A stretch of 64,000 bases of DNA, from contig CADCXC010000038.1 of assembly GCA_902806595.1 (NCBI GenBank), positions 1,302,001 to 1,366,000 of the forward strand, read 5' to 3'. The stretch comes from Pyrenopolyporus hunteri. Lineage: Eukaryota; Ascomycota; Sordariomycetes; Xylariales; Hypoxylaceae. Positions 1-13,583 of the stretch are shown one piece after another. Made by a program: the position numbers and the translations under genes. The notes under the pieces were generated by a model that saw only the letters and a list, made by a program, of their open reading frames with translations, ran no database searches and was not told the origin of the DNA. The stretch's first letter is position 1, and each line of letters starts with the position of its first letter.

Positions 1-19
1 ACACTCGCGGATAGCGCCT

Positions 20-3000
20 CTATACCGCAAGGGGCTCGACGTTCCAGATGCTCTCGGCATACTCGTTGATGCAGCGATCCGAGCTGAAGAAGCCCATCCG
101 GGCGACGCTGCGGATGCACTTGGAGATCCACTCGTCCTGGTTGCGGTACTCGTCGTCCACCATCTTGTGCGTGTCGATGTACGACTGGAAGTCGTCCGAC
201 ACCAGGTAGTAGTCGCCGTGGTCGCGCACGGCAGAGATCAGCGCGCCGAAGTCGTTGGAGTCGCCGAACGTCCCGGCCTTGATCGCATCGAACACCTGGT
301 CCAGGCCCTGGTCGATCGTGTGCGAGCCGTACGTGTGCGCGTGCCGCAGGTCCTCCACGTCCTCGGACAGCGTGCCGAAGAGGAAGATGTTCTCTTGCCC
401 GATCTCGCGGGTGATTTCGATCTGGGATATGTGAGTTTTGCGATTCATAGAAACAAATATTCGGTGACTTACGTTGGCTCCGTCGCACGTTCCGATGATG
501 AGGCCGCCGTTCAGCACGAATTTCATGTTGCTAGTCCCGGACGCCCTATATAGATGTTAGCTATTGTTATACGTAGATGCAACAGTTTAATAGGGGTACT
601 CACTCAGTACCGGCGGTCGAGATATGCTCGCTGAGGTCGGATGCCGGAATGATCATCTCGGCCTTGCTCACATTGTAGTCTTCCAAGAATACCACCTTCA
701 GGAGGTCACCGATTTCGGGGTCCTTGTTGACGACATTGCCGACGCTGTTGATGAGGTGAATGATCTGCTTCGCCATCCAGTAGCCGGGTGCTGCCTTTCC
801 ACCAAAGATCGATACGCGAGGTAGTTGCTTCTTCCTCTCCTCGGGGCTCATTTCCTTGAGCTTCAGGTATCGGTAGATGACGCCGAAGATGTTGAGCTGC
901 TGTCGCTTGTACTCGTGGATTCGCTTCACTTGGACGTCAAATAGAGCCGATGGGTTGACTGTAATGTCCGTAGTGTTCTTAATATACTTGGCTAGACGGA
1001 CCTTGTTGGCATACTTGATCTCGGCCCATTCCTTTCGGAACGTTTTGTCATCGACGTACGCCTCTAGCTTGTTGAGAAGCGTGAGATCCTTGAGGAAGTC
1101 CGGACCGCCCGTCTTGCTGGCGATCAGCTCGGAAAGACGAGGATTCGCTTGGTGCAGCCATCTTCGTGGAGTGATACCGTTTGTGACGTTGGTGAACTTG
1201 TCAGCGCCAAAGATGGTAACGAAATCCTTGAAAATAGTCGTCTGAATGAGGTCGGAATGAAGCTCGGCGACGCCGTTGACCTTGTGAGAACCGACAACTG
1301 CCAAAAATGCCATGCGGACCATCTTGGGCTGGGATTCCTCAATAATCGAAACCCGGCGTAGCATATCCCGGTCCTCCGGGAATTTCTTCTCCACGGACTG
1401 CAGGAAGAAAAGGTTAATGTCGTAGATGATCTGGAGATGGCGAGGCAGAAGGTGCTGTAGCAAGCCAACAGGCCACTTCTCGAGCGCCTCGGGCAAGACG
1501 GTGTGGTTTGTATAGCCGAACTGAAACCAAGTTAATAAAAAGAATCCCAATGAGAAAATGCGATCGAGCCGCACTCACAGTCGATGTGACTATCCTCCAC
1601 GCCTCATCCCATTCGAGCCCTTCTACGTCTATCAAGATTCGCTGAAGCTCTACAATAGCTAGCGTTGGGTGAGTGTCGTTGAGCTGGATCGCGACCTGGT
1701 CGGGGAATTCGCTCCAGGCACGCTTCGTCTTCTTGAATCGGCGGACGATGTCGTAGAGCGACGCAGCAACCCAGAAGTACTGTTGCTTGAGGCGCAGCTC
1801 CTTTCCACGGTCCAGGTTATCGTTCGGATATAAGACAGCGCTGATGGTCTCGGCCCTCTGTTGGTCCGCTACTGAGCTCTCATATTCTCCGCTGTTGAAC
1901 TTCTGGAAGTCGAACTCGCCGCTGGCAGCTTTGCTGGACCATAGGCGCAGGTTGTTAGTGGATGGGGTGTCGTAGCCAGGAATTGGTACGTCGTAAGCTA
2001 CGGCGGTAACGGCCTCACCCCCCTCCCAAGAGGCGATTGTCTTCCCATTCTCGTCCTGGGCCTTGCGAACGTAACCGTAGAATTGAATCTGCATATTCTG
2101 TTAACTAACGTCCGGCCTGTCAAACTGAATATCATGTGGTAACCTACATCGACCGTAACATCGTGCCTCGGGAACTCCCACGGGTTGAAATCGAGCCAGT
2201 AGTCAGGGACTTCTACTTGGTACCCATCGATGATTTCCTGCTTGAAAATACCATAGCGGTATCTTAAGCCGTAACCCCAAGCGGGATAATTTAAGGAGGC
2301 AAGACTGTCGAGGAAGCAGGCTGCAAGTCGCCCAAGTCCACCATTACCCAACGCAGCATCGTGTTCTTGGCCAATGATATCCTCGATGCGGAACCCAAGC
2401 TCGGAAAGACCCTCTGCACCAGAGTTAGCATGCCGGCGTGGTCACGCGATCATATACGGATTGGTTGCATCTTACCCTTGGCGGTGCTCTTGGCGCCGAC
2501 GTTCAGCATGGCATTGTCAAGGGCACGTCCCATTAAGAACTCCAAGCTGAGATAGTAGACGCGTTTGCTATCAGTGAAGGTCTGGCGCTGCTGAGTCCTA
2601 TTCCACTCCTTAATTAGGCGATCACGAAGGGCCAGACTTGTAGCTGAGTAAGCGGCGGACTCGTCGCAGTTGAACATGCTGCGAGCCAATGTTGTTTCAA
2701 CATGACGAACAACCTCTCTCTCAAAATCATCCTTTGTCTTGAAGCCCTCAAACTGGTGTTTGGTCCATGTCGCACGTTGAGGCTCGGGAATTGCGGCTAC
2801 AGAAGGCCATCGGAGGTTAGTAGGCGCTTCTTCGTTTTAGGTACTAAGAGAATGATACTATTCTTGTCCCTTATGAAATGGGATCAAACTATGGGAGAGG
2901 AAAGACGGAGACTTGTACGAACCCTCTACATGCTTGATTTCGCTAGCTCCGAAACCTGTGAAAGTGCGCTTATGTTTCGGGCGAGAGATTCCCGCGGGGC

Positions 3001-3085
3001 TTACTGAGCCGACTATGTCGACAATGGGCGCGGCGGTAGAGGGGCGGCGTTCCCTGGTTGGGAGGCGCTGTTCAGTCGAGGCCAT
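20..3085 (-). CDS. gph1: Glycogen phosphorylase (7 exons)
   Basis: This enzyme releases glucose-1-phosphate from glycogen in the cytosol using a pyridoxal-phosphate cofactor. Exons by eye: 3085-2923, 2796-2476, 2413-2148, 2088-1579, 1520-604, 545-473 and 421-20. They join in frame to 883 aa, the usual family length. Seen: GLGNGGLGRLAACFLDS near the N-terminal third, PDYWL, QLNDTHP, NGITPRRWL, KRIHEYKRQ, FGGKAAPGY, and the cofactor site EASGTSNMKF with its Schiff-base lysine. The first donor is GTTCGT rather than GTAAGT; it is chosen because only that site keeps the frame into exon 2. The acceptor of exon 4 has two in-frame options nine bases apart. The N-terminus holds RRPST at residues 13-17, a match to the protein kinase A consensus, in the region where yeast phosphorylase is phosphorylated. 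The gene is complete, with its stop at 20-22. Family assignment is very secure; exact splice sites are inferred. Confidence 0.96.
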
Positions 3086-6002
3086 CTTGGAACTTTATGC
3101 TTCCAATTCGAAGCTACCTCTCAAGACAGGGCAAGGCGGCGAGTGCGAGAGAAAAGCTAAAGGACACCGATGTTAGAAAAGAAAAAGAATAACGCCTTGG
3201 CCGGCCCCCATTATAAGCAGACGAGCAAACTACAAGCTCGTTAGCACAACTATACTTACATACTTAGGTAGCTATGTTAGGAGAGAACCGGCGATAAGCT
3301 CAGGACAAGGATCGTCGATGATGGAATGAGGGGGCGGGGTTAGTCGACGGGGATTGGAGCTCGTGCTTAGAAGAAATAACTAAGTGAGAGCTCTGGTTCC
3401 TGGTCCGGACGACGATCACCGCGGGGTAGGTTTGTCTGTGGACCTCCTCTCTCGCGCAACACAAGCAGCACTTTCTATGCTATGAGTTTGTGCCCGATGG
3501 TTTAGGGGCGAAAGGGCGGGAGTGGGAGAGGTTAAAAATATAAACAAAGAGGGAGTGCGGGCTGCTGGTTAAATAAAGGGGTTAGGTTGATATGATATAT
3601 AGTAGGTAATAGGTTAGGTACCTATCTATCCGTGAAGAACGACCGGAATGATGGTGGGGACCTACTGACAGGGGGAAAGCTACCAAAAGGAAATAAAACA
3701 TGCCATAGCTAGAGCGCGATGACGAACGTGAAGCCTCTGGAGACTGCAGGCGCCGTGGTTTTCCATTATGAGACGTAATAAATGGCAAGAAGGGTGGTTG
3801 TAGAAAGGCACTTGCATATGGGTTATAGTCTGACATTGCCCAGAGCATATGTTAACCCGCTTCCTATAGGACATAGGTATGCATACGTGTAGATAGCGAC
3901 GCCAGTTAGCCGGAGGGATGGGTGGAAAGCGACGGGTAGTGCGGAGGTCTAGACAACCAGGACTCCGCCGTGCGTATATTGTCTAGCGTCGTCTAGCCTG
4001 AGCTATGCTAACCTCTTCTTAACTTTACCTAACTAATACCTGGTTCCTCGCTTCGCTCGACGGCCCAAGCCATGCCTAATGTACCTATGATAGGTGAGTC
4101 TAAGGGCCACGATCTCCGTGTGGGCCGAAAAAAATTTCCTGGGGAAACGTACAGAGTCAAGATGTTGCACGCGGTATTGCTATTAACTGGAGAAGCTTGC
4201 TGGTATATAGATGCGTCTGTCCTTTTCCGGATCTCTCTGAGAAGAATGGTAAGCACGCACAGCATAGCACCGCCTAGCATGGCAGGATATGCCTCGAGGC
4301 GGGAAAGTCAAAGAGGAGAGAGTATACGGCTTTCTACAGACACCCATGTTACAGAAACGCCCCTCACGGACGTGGCTAGGATAGGCGACGGCCCTATACC
4401 TGACCCGCTTTCGCAAACTACGCGGTAGTGCCTCGACGGCCTGAGATTCGCGGACGGCGGCTCTGTTAGTGGCATTGCATATAACCTAGCATCCGCACCT
4501 GCTACCTTGCTGGATACGCCATGGATGATTTGCTGCGTCTCCGGGATGGCTGTATGTCATAACGTCTCCATATGCTACCTTTCACATCATATACCGAGTC
4601 GCCTGATAGACATATCTGCAAGTATGAAACCACCGGCCTATGTGCATCGCCCTCACTCCTATAAACTTCACGTATCCTCTCTCGCTGCTCTTTTCCCATT
4701 GCCGGAATGCGTGCAGAGAAGCATTATTGACAACCAGACACCCTCAACATGTTGCTTTTATGAGTTCTAGATCCATACCCCTCCTCGGGCTAGATACAGT
4801 CCGCGACCCCTGTCCTTTCGGGTCATTTATGATTGGGTTGATATGCTGTGACGTCTGTCTTGGCAACGAGGATTTTAGAAGCGAATTGCATATGGTGTAG
4901 CATGCGTGTGATGTGGATTTCTCGTACATACCTAGGTATATATAGGTCTCGAGGACGGGACGGAAATGCCATACTATTCTTTATGGCAATGCAGTACAGC
5001 CCTAATGTTTCCACATCATCAGCATCTAGGTAGGCACGTATGTTGCATGGTGCCGGGGATGAATGTGACTGGACAACCGATATATCTAGGAATCTGTTTA
5101 TCCTTTTCCTACATCGGACTAGGGAGGGGTGAAAACGTCACTTCTTAATAGGCATGCTACCAGAGTGATATATACCAAAAGGAGGTACCTGGGCAGGTAG
5201 GTTCTTCTAATTTACACTAGATATATAGACCGAAGGAGATCTTGAATAGACGCGTCTTCTTCATCACTAGGTACCTAGGTACGTACCTAGGTAGTCGTGC
5301 AAGTCAATATTCCTTAAGAATAATCTTAGAAAAGAAGAAAGGTGGGGAGGACTATATAAATGGTGTTGCGGTAGGCTATTAGGGCAATGCTACCATATAC
5401 ACATCTTACGTAGGTAGATATATATTAGTAGTTCATTCACAGTTATCGTAATTTCATGATTGATCTTGAACCTTTTTTTATTCTCTGCATCTTTCGGATG
5501 CCAGTTCTCTGTTTGGTTTTATTCTCGAATGCCTATCTGCTATAGGCATCTACCGATAGCTATCTCATAGGACGGATCCTGACTATGAGCTATCCGCCTC
5601 CTTTCGGCATCTGTGTAGTCTAGACTCGCCTATACGAGCATGTTCGGTGTTCCCCCTTATCTCATCGTCGGTCTTATGTCGAATATCGTGTGTAGTAGCA
5701 GCCCTCAGGCGTTGGGTAGCACCCTCTAAAGTAGAAACGAACATTACCGTCCCTTGCCAGACTCTTGTGGCCGAATATTTTCTGTCCGCCGTTCCGCATC
5801 ATTTTTTCGTATGCCTTGCGCATATTAAAAGCCTACGAAATCGCCGAGACCCTGACGCCATGCGGAAAAATGAGGAATAAACAAAGATAAAGAAATCTGC
5901 GTTTCCCTGCCAGAACTCCTTCCCAATGCTTTTTATGGTCCCCGCCTCTAGATCAATGTAAGGCGAACACCCTGACGGAACCGAGAAACGTAAAAAACGA
6001 AA
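3086..6002. other. Intergenic, between Galpha 3' end and phosphorylase 5' end
   Basis: No convincing gene was found. The part next to the phosphorylase start holds its promoter and leader, including purine-rich stretches around 3290-3540. A cluster of the TAGGTA-type repeat sits at 5262-5295. The open frames here are short, overlap on both strands and show no recognisable domain. Confidence 0.6.
5262..5295. repeat. TACCTAGGTA/GTACCTAGGT repeat cluster
   Basis: Several overlapping copies of a self-complementary motif (CTAGGTACCTAGGTACGTACCTAGGTAG-like) lie side by side. The same motif family recurs in intergenic DNA throughout the window. Confidence 0.7.
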
Positions 6003-7360
6003 TCACAAGATGCCTGAATCCTTAAGCGCATTATTGAGTATCGTTTCTTTCACGGCCGCGAATACTAAACGGATGTTGGACGTGTCTGTTGCTTGGGTCA
6101 AACTAGAGAGGTGGGTTAGCAACTAAAAAGTGCAAACTTCTCAGTTGGACGTTGTAAACATACTGAGGGTATAGGTTTAGATGGGCTCTGTTAACTTGGT
6201 TGAATCGCCAGAGCAGGTATTTCGCGGCCTTATTCACATCGTTGCCGCCGGAGTAATCTGGGAAATAATTCCCGAGAGGTGATCTAGGAAGCTTGACTTT
6301 GAAGATGTCTACTTTGTTCAAGAATAGTATGATGCTCGTTCTCATGAACCATCTCGAGTTGACGACCGAGTCAAACAGGAGCAAACTCTCCATCATGCGA
6401 TTCTGGCACGGCGTTAGCTGATCTGACTGAACCTCTTGGCCTGCTCGGGACTTACCTGACTGCTTTCTTCGAGCAGTACCTGATCATACTCGCTCAGGGC
6501 CACGCAGAATATGATCGAGGTTACGTTCTCGAAACAATGTATCCACTTCTTGCGCTCGCTTCGCTGTCCGCCGACGTCGAACATGCTAAACACACTAGGT
6601 CAGAATATTTGTTATATCGAAACACTCCGTAATAAGTCGCTTACTGGATGCTGAGGGCTCCCATCTGAAACCGGGTCTCGTAAATTCCTGTAGTCTTCGT
6701 TCGTGCGCGGAGGACATCCATTTCATTGGGGAGATAATCCGGAGCGCAGATTCGCGACACCTCGTCGAAGAAGCTATACAAGTGGTGAGTAAGATAGCTT
6801 CGAGGTGATCCCACTCCCCAACTTACTATTCAGCCGAGTCCATCAAGTAGAATTCGGTGGCATGTTGCATCAGTTCCTCGATACACGGGTCGTGCCATAA
6901 GGCCTGTACGGCTGTAGCAACCTTCTGCTCAATATGCGCCGAGGGACCCGACTCGACCGTGTATCCCAAGAGGTAGTCGCAATATTCTTTGGTTTCGGGA
7001 CTGCTCGGCTCGATGTTGAATTGGTCCATCGCGATGATTACAGCTTTGGCGCATTCGATCAAGTTCTTAAAGACCGTGGCGCGGTAGTTGAATAGCTCAT
7101 CTTCCGAGTAGCCCTTCAGATGAATGATCTTCATCTGCTTCACGATTGTTGATTTTCCGCTCTCGCCAGAGCCTAGTCGGGGATCCCCGTCAGCACGGTT
7201 GATTGGCTAAACTACGAGGGTAGAGAGAAGCCTTACCTAGCAGGAGTATCTTGCATTCTCGTCGTAATCTCTTAGAATCCTCATCGAGCGCGCGATCAAT
7301 GGCTTGACTTCGCTTCTTCTGCTCTTCCTCCTCCTTGTTAGAGCTCATGCAAGCCCCCAT
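6003..7360 (-). CDS. gna-3: Heterotrimeric G-protein alpha subunit, group III (6 exons)
   Basis: This is a GTP-binding signalling subunit at the plasma membrane. Fungal group III members (GNA-3, GpaB, MagA class) act upstream of adenylate cyclase and cAMP/PKA. Exons by eye: 7360-7237, 7172-6827, 6773-6645, 6585-6456, 6402-6164 and 6102-6003. They join in frame to 355 aa, the usual length. Seen: MGACMS for myristoylation and palmitoylation, P-loop GSGESGKS split by intron 1, switch I RTKTTGIYE, DVGGQRSERKKW, NKVD, ATDTSNI, and the C-terminus KDSGIL. The last residues lack the cysteine used by pertussis toxin, as expected for group III and unlike group I. The N-terminal SSNKEEEEQKKRSQ and the insert GYSEDEL also fit group III. 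Its neighbour is glycogen phosphorylase, a PKA-controlled enzyme in fungi; whether that proximity matters is unknown. Confidence 0.95.
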
Positions 7361-8204
7361 CTTGTAGGAAGATCGCGCTGATCCGGGCGACCTACGCGAA
7401 TGGTTGGACTGGCCGGTGGTAATGATGATTGGGAATGCGGGTGACCGTGTGGTAAAGGACATGTGCAATCGAATCGGAAAGTGGTCGCCAGCTATAGACA
7501 CATCCTGCTATTTGTCGAAGTTTGCGGGCAAGAGGCCCGTTGCTATGAGCGACGGTTGCCGTGCAGGTGATTTCGCACGCGCAATTACGAAGCAATGGGG
7601 CAACGAGGCTATGAGGCTATGAGGCTGCGAGGGATCGGCCGTAGGGGTTTGACGGTATATCCCTTTGTTCGGTGAAACGCGATGGCTAGCTACGTGTCAG
7701 GCACGGTCTCAGCAGCGAATGTGCTTCGGTAGGCCTTCTTGCCAATGTAGGTAAGCCAAGGTAGGTAAGCCCAGGTAGCCTTGGTGGAGGGTTGCGTGGT
7801 TTCTATGAGAAGGGGAAGATGGGAAGATTGCAGGTTGTAGGTTGTATGGTGTATCGTAGCGGTCGTCGACGGAATATGACGAAATGGATTGACGAGATGT
7901 ATCTAAAGAAGGGAGGTGGTCAGCGCTAACTATCGCCTCTAACCTTAATAACTAGGGGAAGAGCTAGAATTGAAAAATGGAGGGCCCATTTGACAGCTGA
8001 AGGGTGAAAAAGTTTAAAGGGTTCTAGTCGACCTCGCAGCGAGGCGGTGCGGTGAGAGAAGGTGCAGGCCAAGAGTTTCTGGAGGTACTGTACAATACAA
8101 TACAACACGACACAACACAATGCAGACCCGGCTGGGCCGGTGGTATAATGTGTAAACCAAGTCTGGAAAGTGCTCGAGTAGGAGTAAGAAGGATCAGATA
8201 TTCG

Positions 8205-8340
8205 GGTTTTTTTCTTCCTTTCCCTTTCCCTTTTTCTTTTTATTTTTTCTTTTTTTTTTTCGTCTTTTAATATCTTTTTCGTTTCTTTTCTCTTCTCCTT
8301 CTTTTTCTTCCTCTCCTTCTCGTTCCTTGGCTCCTCCTTT
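8205..8340. repeat. Polypyrimidine (CT-rich) tract
   Basis: About 135 bases are almost entirely C and T on the plus strand, in runs such as CTTTCCCTTTCCCTTTTT and TCTTCCTCTCCTTCTCG. On the minus strand this gives a spurious Lys/Glu/Arg-rich open frame. Confidence 0.85.
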
Positions 8341-9277
8341 TCTCCCCCGTCGCTCGTAGGGATAGGTACATACTGGAACTATCACCGAAAGGTGCGCCTA
8401 CGCATCTTAGGTAGGGAACTTTCTGTTATATTCGTCGCTTGACGCTCTGTGTAACGACGAAACGAAGAACTCCATAAACGGGAGGGTGTACAATGCTATG
8501 GTCTCGAGAACGGGACGGAACGGATGCGAGTCCAGGGGGGGTTGTTGCGGGAAAAGGATGTGGTGCGCAACAAACACGACGGAGACTCTCGACTTAGGTA
8601 AGATGGCTGAAGGCTGGGAAGGCAAAAGGCGAAAAGCAACGAAATAAAACGAGCAGGGAAAAAAGGAAAAAGGGAGAAAGAGAGAAGAGGCTAGGCTCAG
8701 CAATGGGATAGGTAAGGCATGTAAATAAGGTGGGATAATAAAGTGTTAAGCGTAGTAATCGTGCCATGTCAGATAAAATGCCTCCTACCTCAGTATATAC
8801 ATGAGATATACACATACATACATACTAGGAGCAGACAAATGAAACCAATGCTCGATTGTCGAATGAGGAGAGAGGGAAAGAAACAAGGGAATAAGATTGG
8901 TGAGATCGGTTATGTATAGAATTGATTGTAGCTACTCACAATGGATTACCAACCCACACGCGATCCCAATTGTCCTGTTAGCGATCAGGAAGACGACAAC
9001 AGTGGCGGCGACGCGCAAGAAGTCTTTTGGCGAGCCTCCCGGGGTTGGGGAGCAATTGTTCTAGATTTGTTCGGGATAAGAAGAGAGTGAGGGAGAAAGG
9101 CCTTGGGGAAAATGCCGGCGTTCACGGCAATCGAGGCGACGTCGACGGGATTTACACAAGCAAAGCTCACACAATGTGACTTTCTCGCAAGCAAAATGGA
9201 GGGTAAAAAAGAAGACGGAACACAATACGATACCAGAGGAGATAAAACAGCAAATAATTAATCAATCGCAATTGTCG

Positions 9278-9372
9278 GGTTTCCCACTTGTGCAGGGTCT
9301 CTTTCTCTCTCAGGTTTCCCACTTGTGTAGGGTCTTCTCTCTCTCTCTTTCTCAACGTGTAGGGTCTCTTAC
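9278..9372. repeat. Tandem direct repeat, 35-42 bp units
   Basis: Unit 1 (9278-9312) and unit 2 (9313-9354) both begin GGTTTCCCACTTGTG, followed by AGGGTCT and a CT run. A partial third unit starts with GTGTAGGGTCTC at about 9357. Unit 2 is expanded by extra TC dinucleotides. Confidence 0.8.
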
Positions 9373-12300
9373 CGTTCTTTTCACCTTCACCTACTATATG
9401 TAGGGTTCCATCTTTTTTTCTTAATTCTCCAAAGTCTCCAGAGCTCCCGAAGGGCTGAACGTTTTAATGGTCGAATTGGAAAGCTGATGGGAAGACATTT
9501 CGGCAGGTGATTGGCGGTATGCGGTTTGGTATCCGTGGTGGTAAATCCTGGTAGAACACGCCTGCCTCTGGCCAGTGCCTTGTCAAGCTGGGGGGGGCCG
9601 GGGGGCCAAGGGGCCTGTCTGGCCGGGCCCTTGAATCGATGTTGTACGTTATGTATGTACTATGGCATGTATGTGTACATGGGGGAACTGAAGCAACATA
9701 TTGGAGGGTTGTGCATGGCCTCGACTTTCTGCGTTCTGGTGGTCCGTGGAGTCGGGTTATGCCGCCTTTACCTAATATCGCTACTAGGGGACGGTACTTG
9801 GCTAGGTTGCATAACGTAGATGTACCTACCTTTCCGAGTACCATATCTCGTAGTACATCCATGATGGCTTCATACTTCAGGTAGGTACCTATACGGAGGT
9901 AGGCGGCCCATGGTAGGCATTAAAATTGCAAGATACCGACAAATAGCGCTACCCGAGAAGCTACCTAGCTAGCCCGCGGTACCTAGGCGAGTATCATATG
10001 TTGGTATATGTTGTATCTTCAGACCTTGGCAGTTGCTAACCTGGTACCTCCTAAGTTTGTGCTCCTTAAACTTCCATTTAACGGAGGAATGACCCACATG
10101 AGCTTCATAAGATACATTGCAGAGGGCAGGCAGGCACCCAGGTACGTAGATACCCCCTAGTCCCCCATACCACCAAGACGCCTTCGGGAATTTCGCCAAT
10201 TTCGCCAATTCCTATCTCTCCATCTTTCCACGAGGTGCCGACGATAAACAAGCAAACCACATGGCGCCCCATCGATTCCTTCTGAGGCAATCAATCAATT
10301 AATGAATCGATTAATTAATCGAGATCGAATTGGCGTCAATTATCGAATCAAGCGCACGGAGGCGTTCGGCGGGAAGCATCTAAGCAAGCCTCGTGCTACG
10401 CCGCAAACCTCTGTTCGCGACGGACTTTTACAAGATCGCGACAGGAATCATTACCTGCCTACCTACCTACCTATCATTTACCCGCTCCTTACCATACAGA
10501 TACAGAAGAAGACGTATAGGAAAGCTCTTCAACGCCTCTAATACCTGGGTCCTATAAAGATGCCTTTCGCGCGCTGTCCAAGTCGACAGACATCAATTCG
10601 AGGCCCAGTTCTAACCGAACACCGTCCCGTGCAGCGCACCCCAGAAAACTACCTATATATGAGCAAATATGCCCGTGATATAGACCCCCCTGGGCAACAG
10701 TTGAGTACTATCTGGATTACGAGATTGCATGTAAAGCGGGAGGCAGACAGCCTTATTACGAAAACATTATCACAACTTATCAATCCGACTTATTCTCGGT
10801 TAGGCTTGGTCTGGCCCCCTTCTTCATCCTGCTGCGCACACGGATTCCAGCTGCTAGTATATGCGAGCGAACCCCCTAGCTGTTGAATCTTCGAGCATGA
10901 ACCATCGCTCTATTATTAGAGTCGAGATACCCCCCTAAGAGGTAACCTCCTAAAATGAGAGGACCAGTTAGCGGCACCGGCTCCGAAGCAGGGGCACCAT
11001 AACGCCCGGTTGCCCCCCAGGCGCTGCGTAACGCCTTATGACAATCTATGACAATCCTCGGTCATACACAGTTACAGTTGCACGAACCGTTCATTTCGCA
11101 ATTTCTACCCATACCTACTTACCGTGTTAATGTGTGCCTAGGGCATGTAAAATGACCGGTCGGTGTCGAGACGTGAGGAAGTCCTTCACGGGTTGTATAT
11201 GCACGTCTATTCGTATACGCTACCTTCGATAGTAAGAATCGCCCAAATTTCGCTTTCACAAGCTTCGTCACTTGCTACATAGGTAGTATATACACCATCG
11301 ATATCACAGGTCCCCCTTATTTTCTCAACTCTGGGTTCGATTACCTTATTGGTCGCGTTGTTGGTATCACGCAGCATTGCCTATACTCTATGTATCCAGA
11401 ACCCTGCTCGCCTGTGATGGATTAAGACCCAACAAAGACTGCTACGTCCCGTGCCACCCAATCATCATGAGCAGCCGTCCTTCATGCTTCGCTCATTCCA
11501 TGTAGCATTCTTCCCTTCCAGTTGTGCGGTGTTCGAAGGCTCACAGTCAATATCCAATCATGACGTTTTTTCGTCATGACGAATTACTCGAACGCGCTGT
11601 TAGGCTAGATACCGCTCGAATTCTCAACCCAGAGCTGCTCAGCTGGCCCACCTAGCCCCGGTATACCCAATTCGAAAAGCGCTTATGTTCCCAACTACAC
11701 ACTCACCGCCGGCTTCTCTCACCTCTTGCAGATGACACCGCATACTGCTTCCCCTCTTGTCAGACGCCTGAGGCCCCCTGCCCACGTGTTTGATGCGCCG
11801 CGGAAAAGCGCCTGCTTGACGTATGTAAGTCAGACGCTCTTCGGAGCATTGGTACTGGACGCGTCCGTCATCAACCGTGTAGCCGAGACAGGCGGTTGCG
11901 CACAGTGGCCGTTTGGACACCAATACCGCGACAACGACGTAGAGGAATCAAACTCCGGATAGGCTGAGTCATCGATGTTCTAAGCCTTATACTAACCTAG
12001 GTATGGAAGGGATCTTATGTCCTCGCCTGGAGTAGCGATCGAACGCTGCACTATCCTCTTTCCGACAATCTCACCGCGCGGCCAGCCATGCCTGATGGCC
12101 CCGCTAGCAAGGCTTCATACACCGACGTTGTCTCTGACCAATAACCTAACTCCTAGGTCCCTATCATGCGACCCCATTCCCACTCGCATTCCGACTATTA
12201 ATCCGTAAGGGCTACTTTATACCTATGCAGTCCCATCGATACCTGTTCCAGCGCGCCGCTGAAGTAATATAGGATAAAGTAAAGGCCTAGACCACTTCAG

Positions 12301-13518
12301 ACGGAACGCAACGCAACGATTCTTAAGACACGGGGTCCTGTTTCATCAAAACCCGTGGGATCGAGAAGACACGGCCGTTATGCTTCTGGTAAAGGGGTTT
12401 TTGTTAGGTATACTATAGGTATAGGTACTTAGAAGGCAGGGTAATGCTCTAGAGCACCAAGTTTATATCTTGCATCCCATGTCATTCTGAACACAATCCT
12501 ACATACATACCTACATACATGTGTCACATCCATGTAAATTTCTACAATATCTTGCTCAAAATTCTATATCCCTTCTGGAACGTATTTTCCTCCCTTTTTC
12601 CCTTCTACTTCTCAGCTCCCATAACTCTTCGGTATTTTACACCATACCTAGCAGCTCCCTTGCGTAACCGAGTCTATTTTCATCCTCTGAAAGGATTCCT
12701 GTGAGGCTGATGAAGAGCTAGACCAATTACAGGACAGGCATCACACGTGGCATCCATCGTCTGTGCTTTGATTTGACCGGGTAGCGAGCCATGGCGTAAG
12801 CCACGTGTTGACCAATTAAGCGCTGACACTCTGATTAATAATGATTGTTTTACCGTCTGAGGTGGGTTGTGTTGAGCAATGAGCTTCTTACAACGCAGTT
12901 TTGCATATGTATATCCGCTCTCTCGAGCTTTTCGAATAAGGTATATATAATAACGCAGGCCATATATTAAGAGATGGCTTGGGGAATACGTACGAGCGTG
13001 GGATGATGTCTTCTATCGGTGAGACTGCGTTGAATGTATGGGACTATGGGCTCAAGTCTCAGCTGAAGTCTCAGTCCGTGCTGTTACGGGCTTGCCCTAT
13101 TCCCACGGTTTCTCTCTCCTTGTCTCTCTTTCCGTCCGATCCACGGGTATTAACTACTCCGCCGTATGTACGTTCCAGGGACGAATCTACCTATCTAACA
13201 TCCGATCATAAGCCAAGAGGTTTTCCCTTGCGTTACACAACTGCTTGTCTTGTGCTACTACGCAGCTGTATATCGGGTCGATCGTAATCTCAGCGCGGCA
13301 TCATTGGGTCAGTATATTAGGGCAAGCAGCTATATTCCGGCATTGGTAAAGGGGTGGCACAAACCCATCGAGATGGCGAATTTTATATACAGTGTGCGAA
13401 GCGTGTCGGCTTTTGCTAGAACCACGGCAGTTGAGTACAGACAAACAAACAAATGAAAATGGTCGACGAGGCGGCGATGAGGATGATGTTTTCCCCATGT
13501 CGCTCTTCTGTTTCCCTT

Positions 13519-13544
13519 TCGTTTCGTTTCGTTTCGTTTCGTTT
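13519..13544. repeat. (GTTTC)n microsatellite
   Basis: About five perfect GTTTC pentamers lie just past the 3' end of the minus-strand gene at 13584-14501. Confidence 0.85.
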
Positions 13545-13583
13545 CCCTTCCCTTTTCTTCCCCCCTCCTGCTTATTACCCACA

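Larger units (their letters stand above)
7361..13583. other. Large intergenic region upstream of the Galpha gene
   Basis: About 6.2 kb without a supportable gene. It holds the Galpha promoter and probably a long leader, a pyrimidine tract at 8205-8340, a tandem CT-rich repeat at 9278-9372, TAGGTA-type motifs (7746-7785, 9818-9900), and a GTTTC pentamer array at 13519-13544. All open frames are below about 135 codons, overlap on both strands and lack recognisable domains. A small unrecognised gene or non-coding RNA cannot be excluded. Confidence 0.55.

Noticed and set aside
8194..8385. Lys/Glu/Arg-rich small protein on the minus strand
   Set aside because: It is a translation of a CT-rich tract with no other coding sign.
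11325..11350. GGGTTCGATT resembling a tRNA B box
   Set aside because: No A box at the right distance and no acceptor stem.
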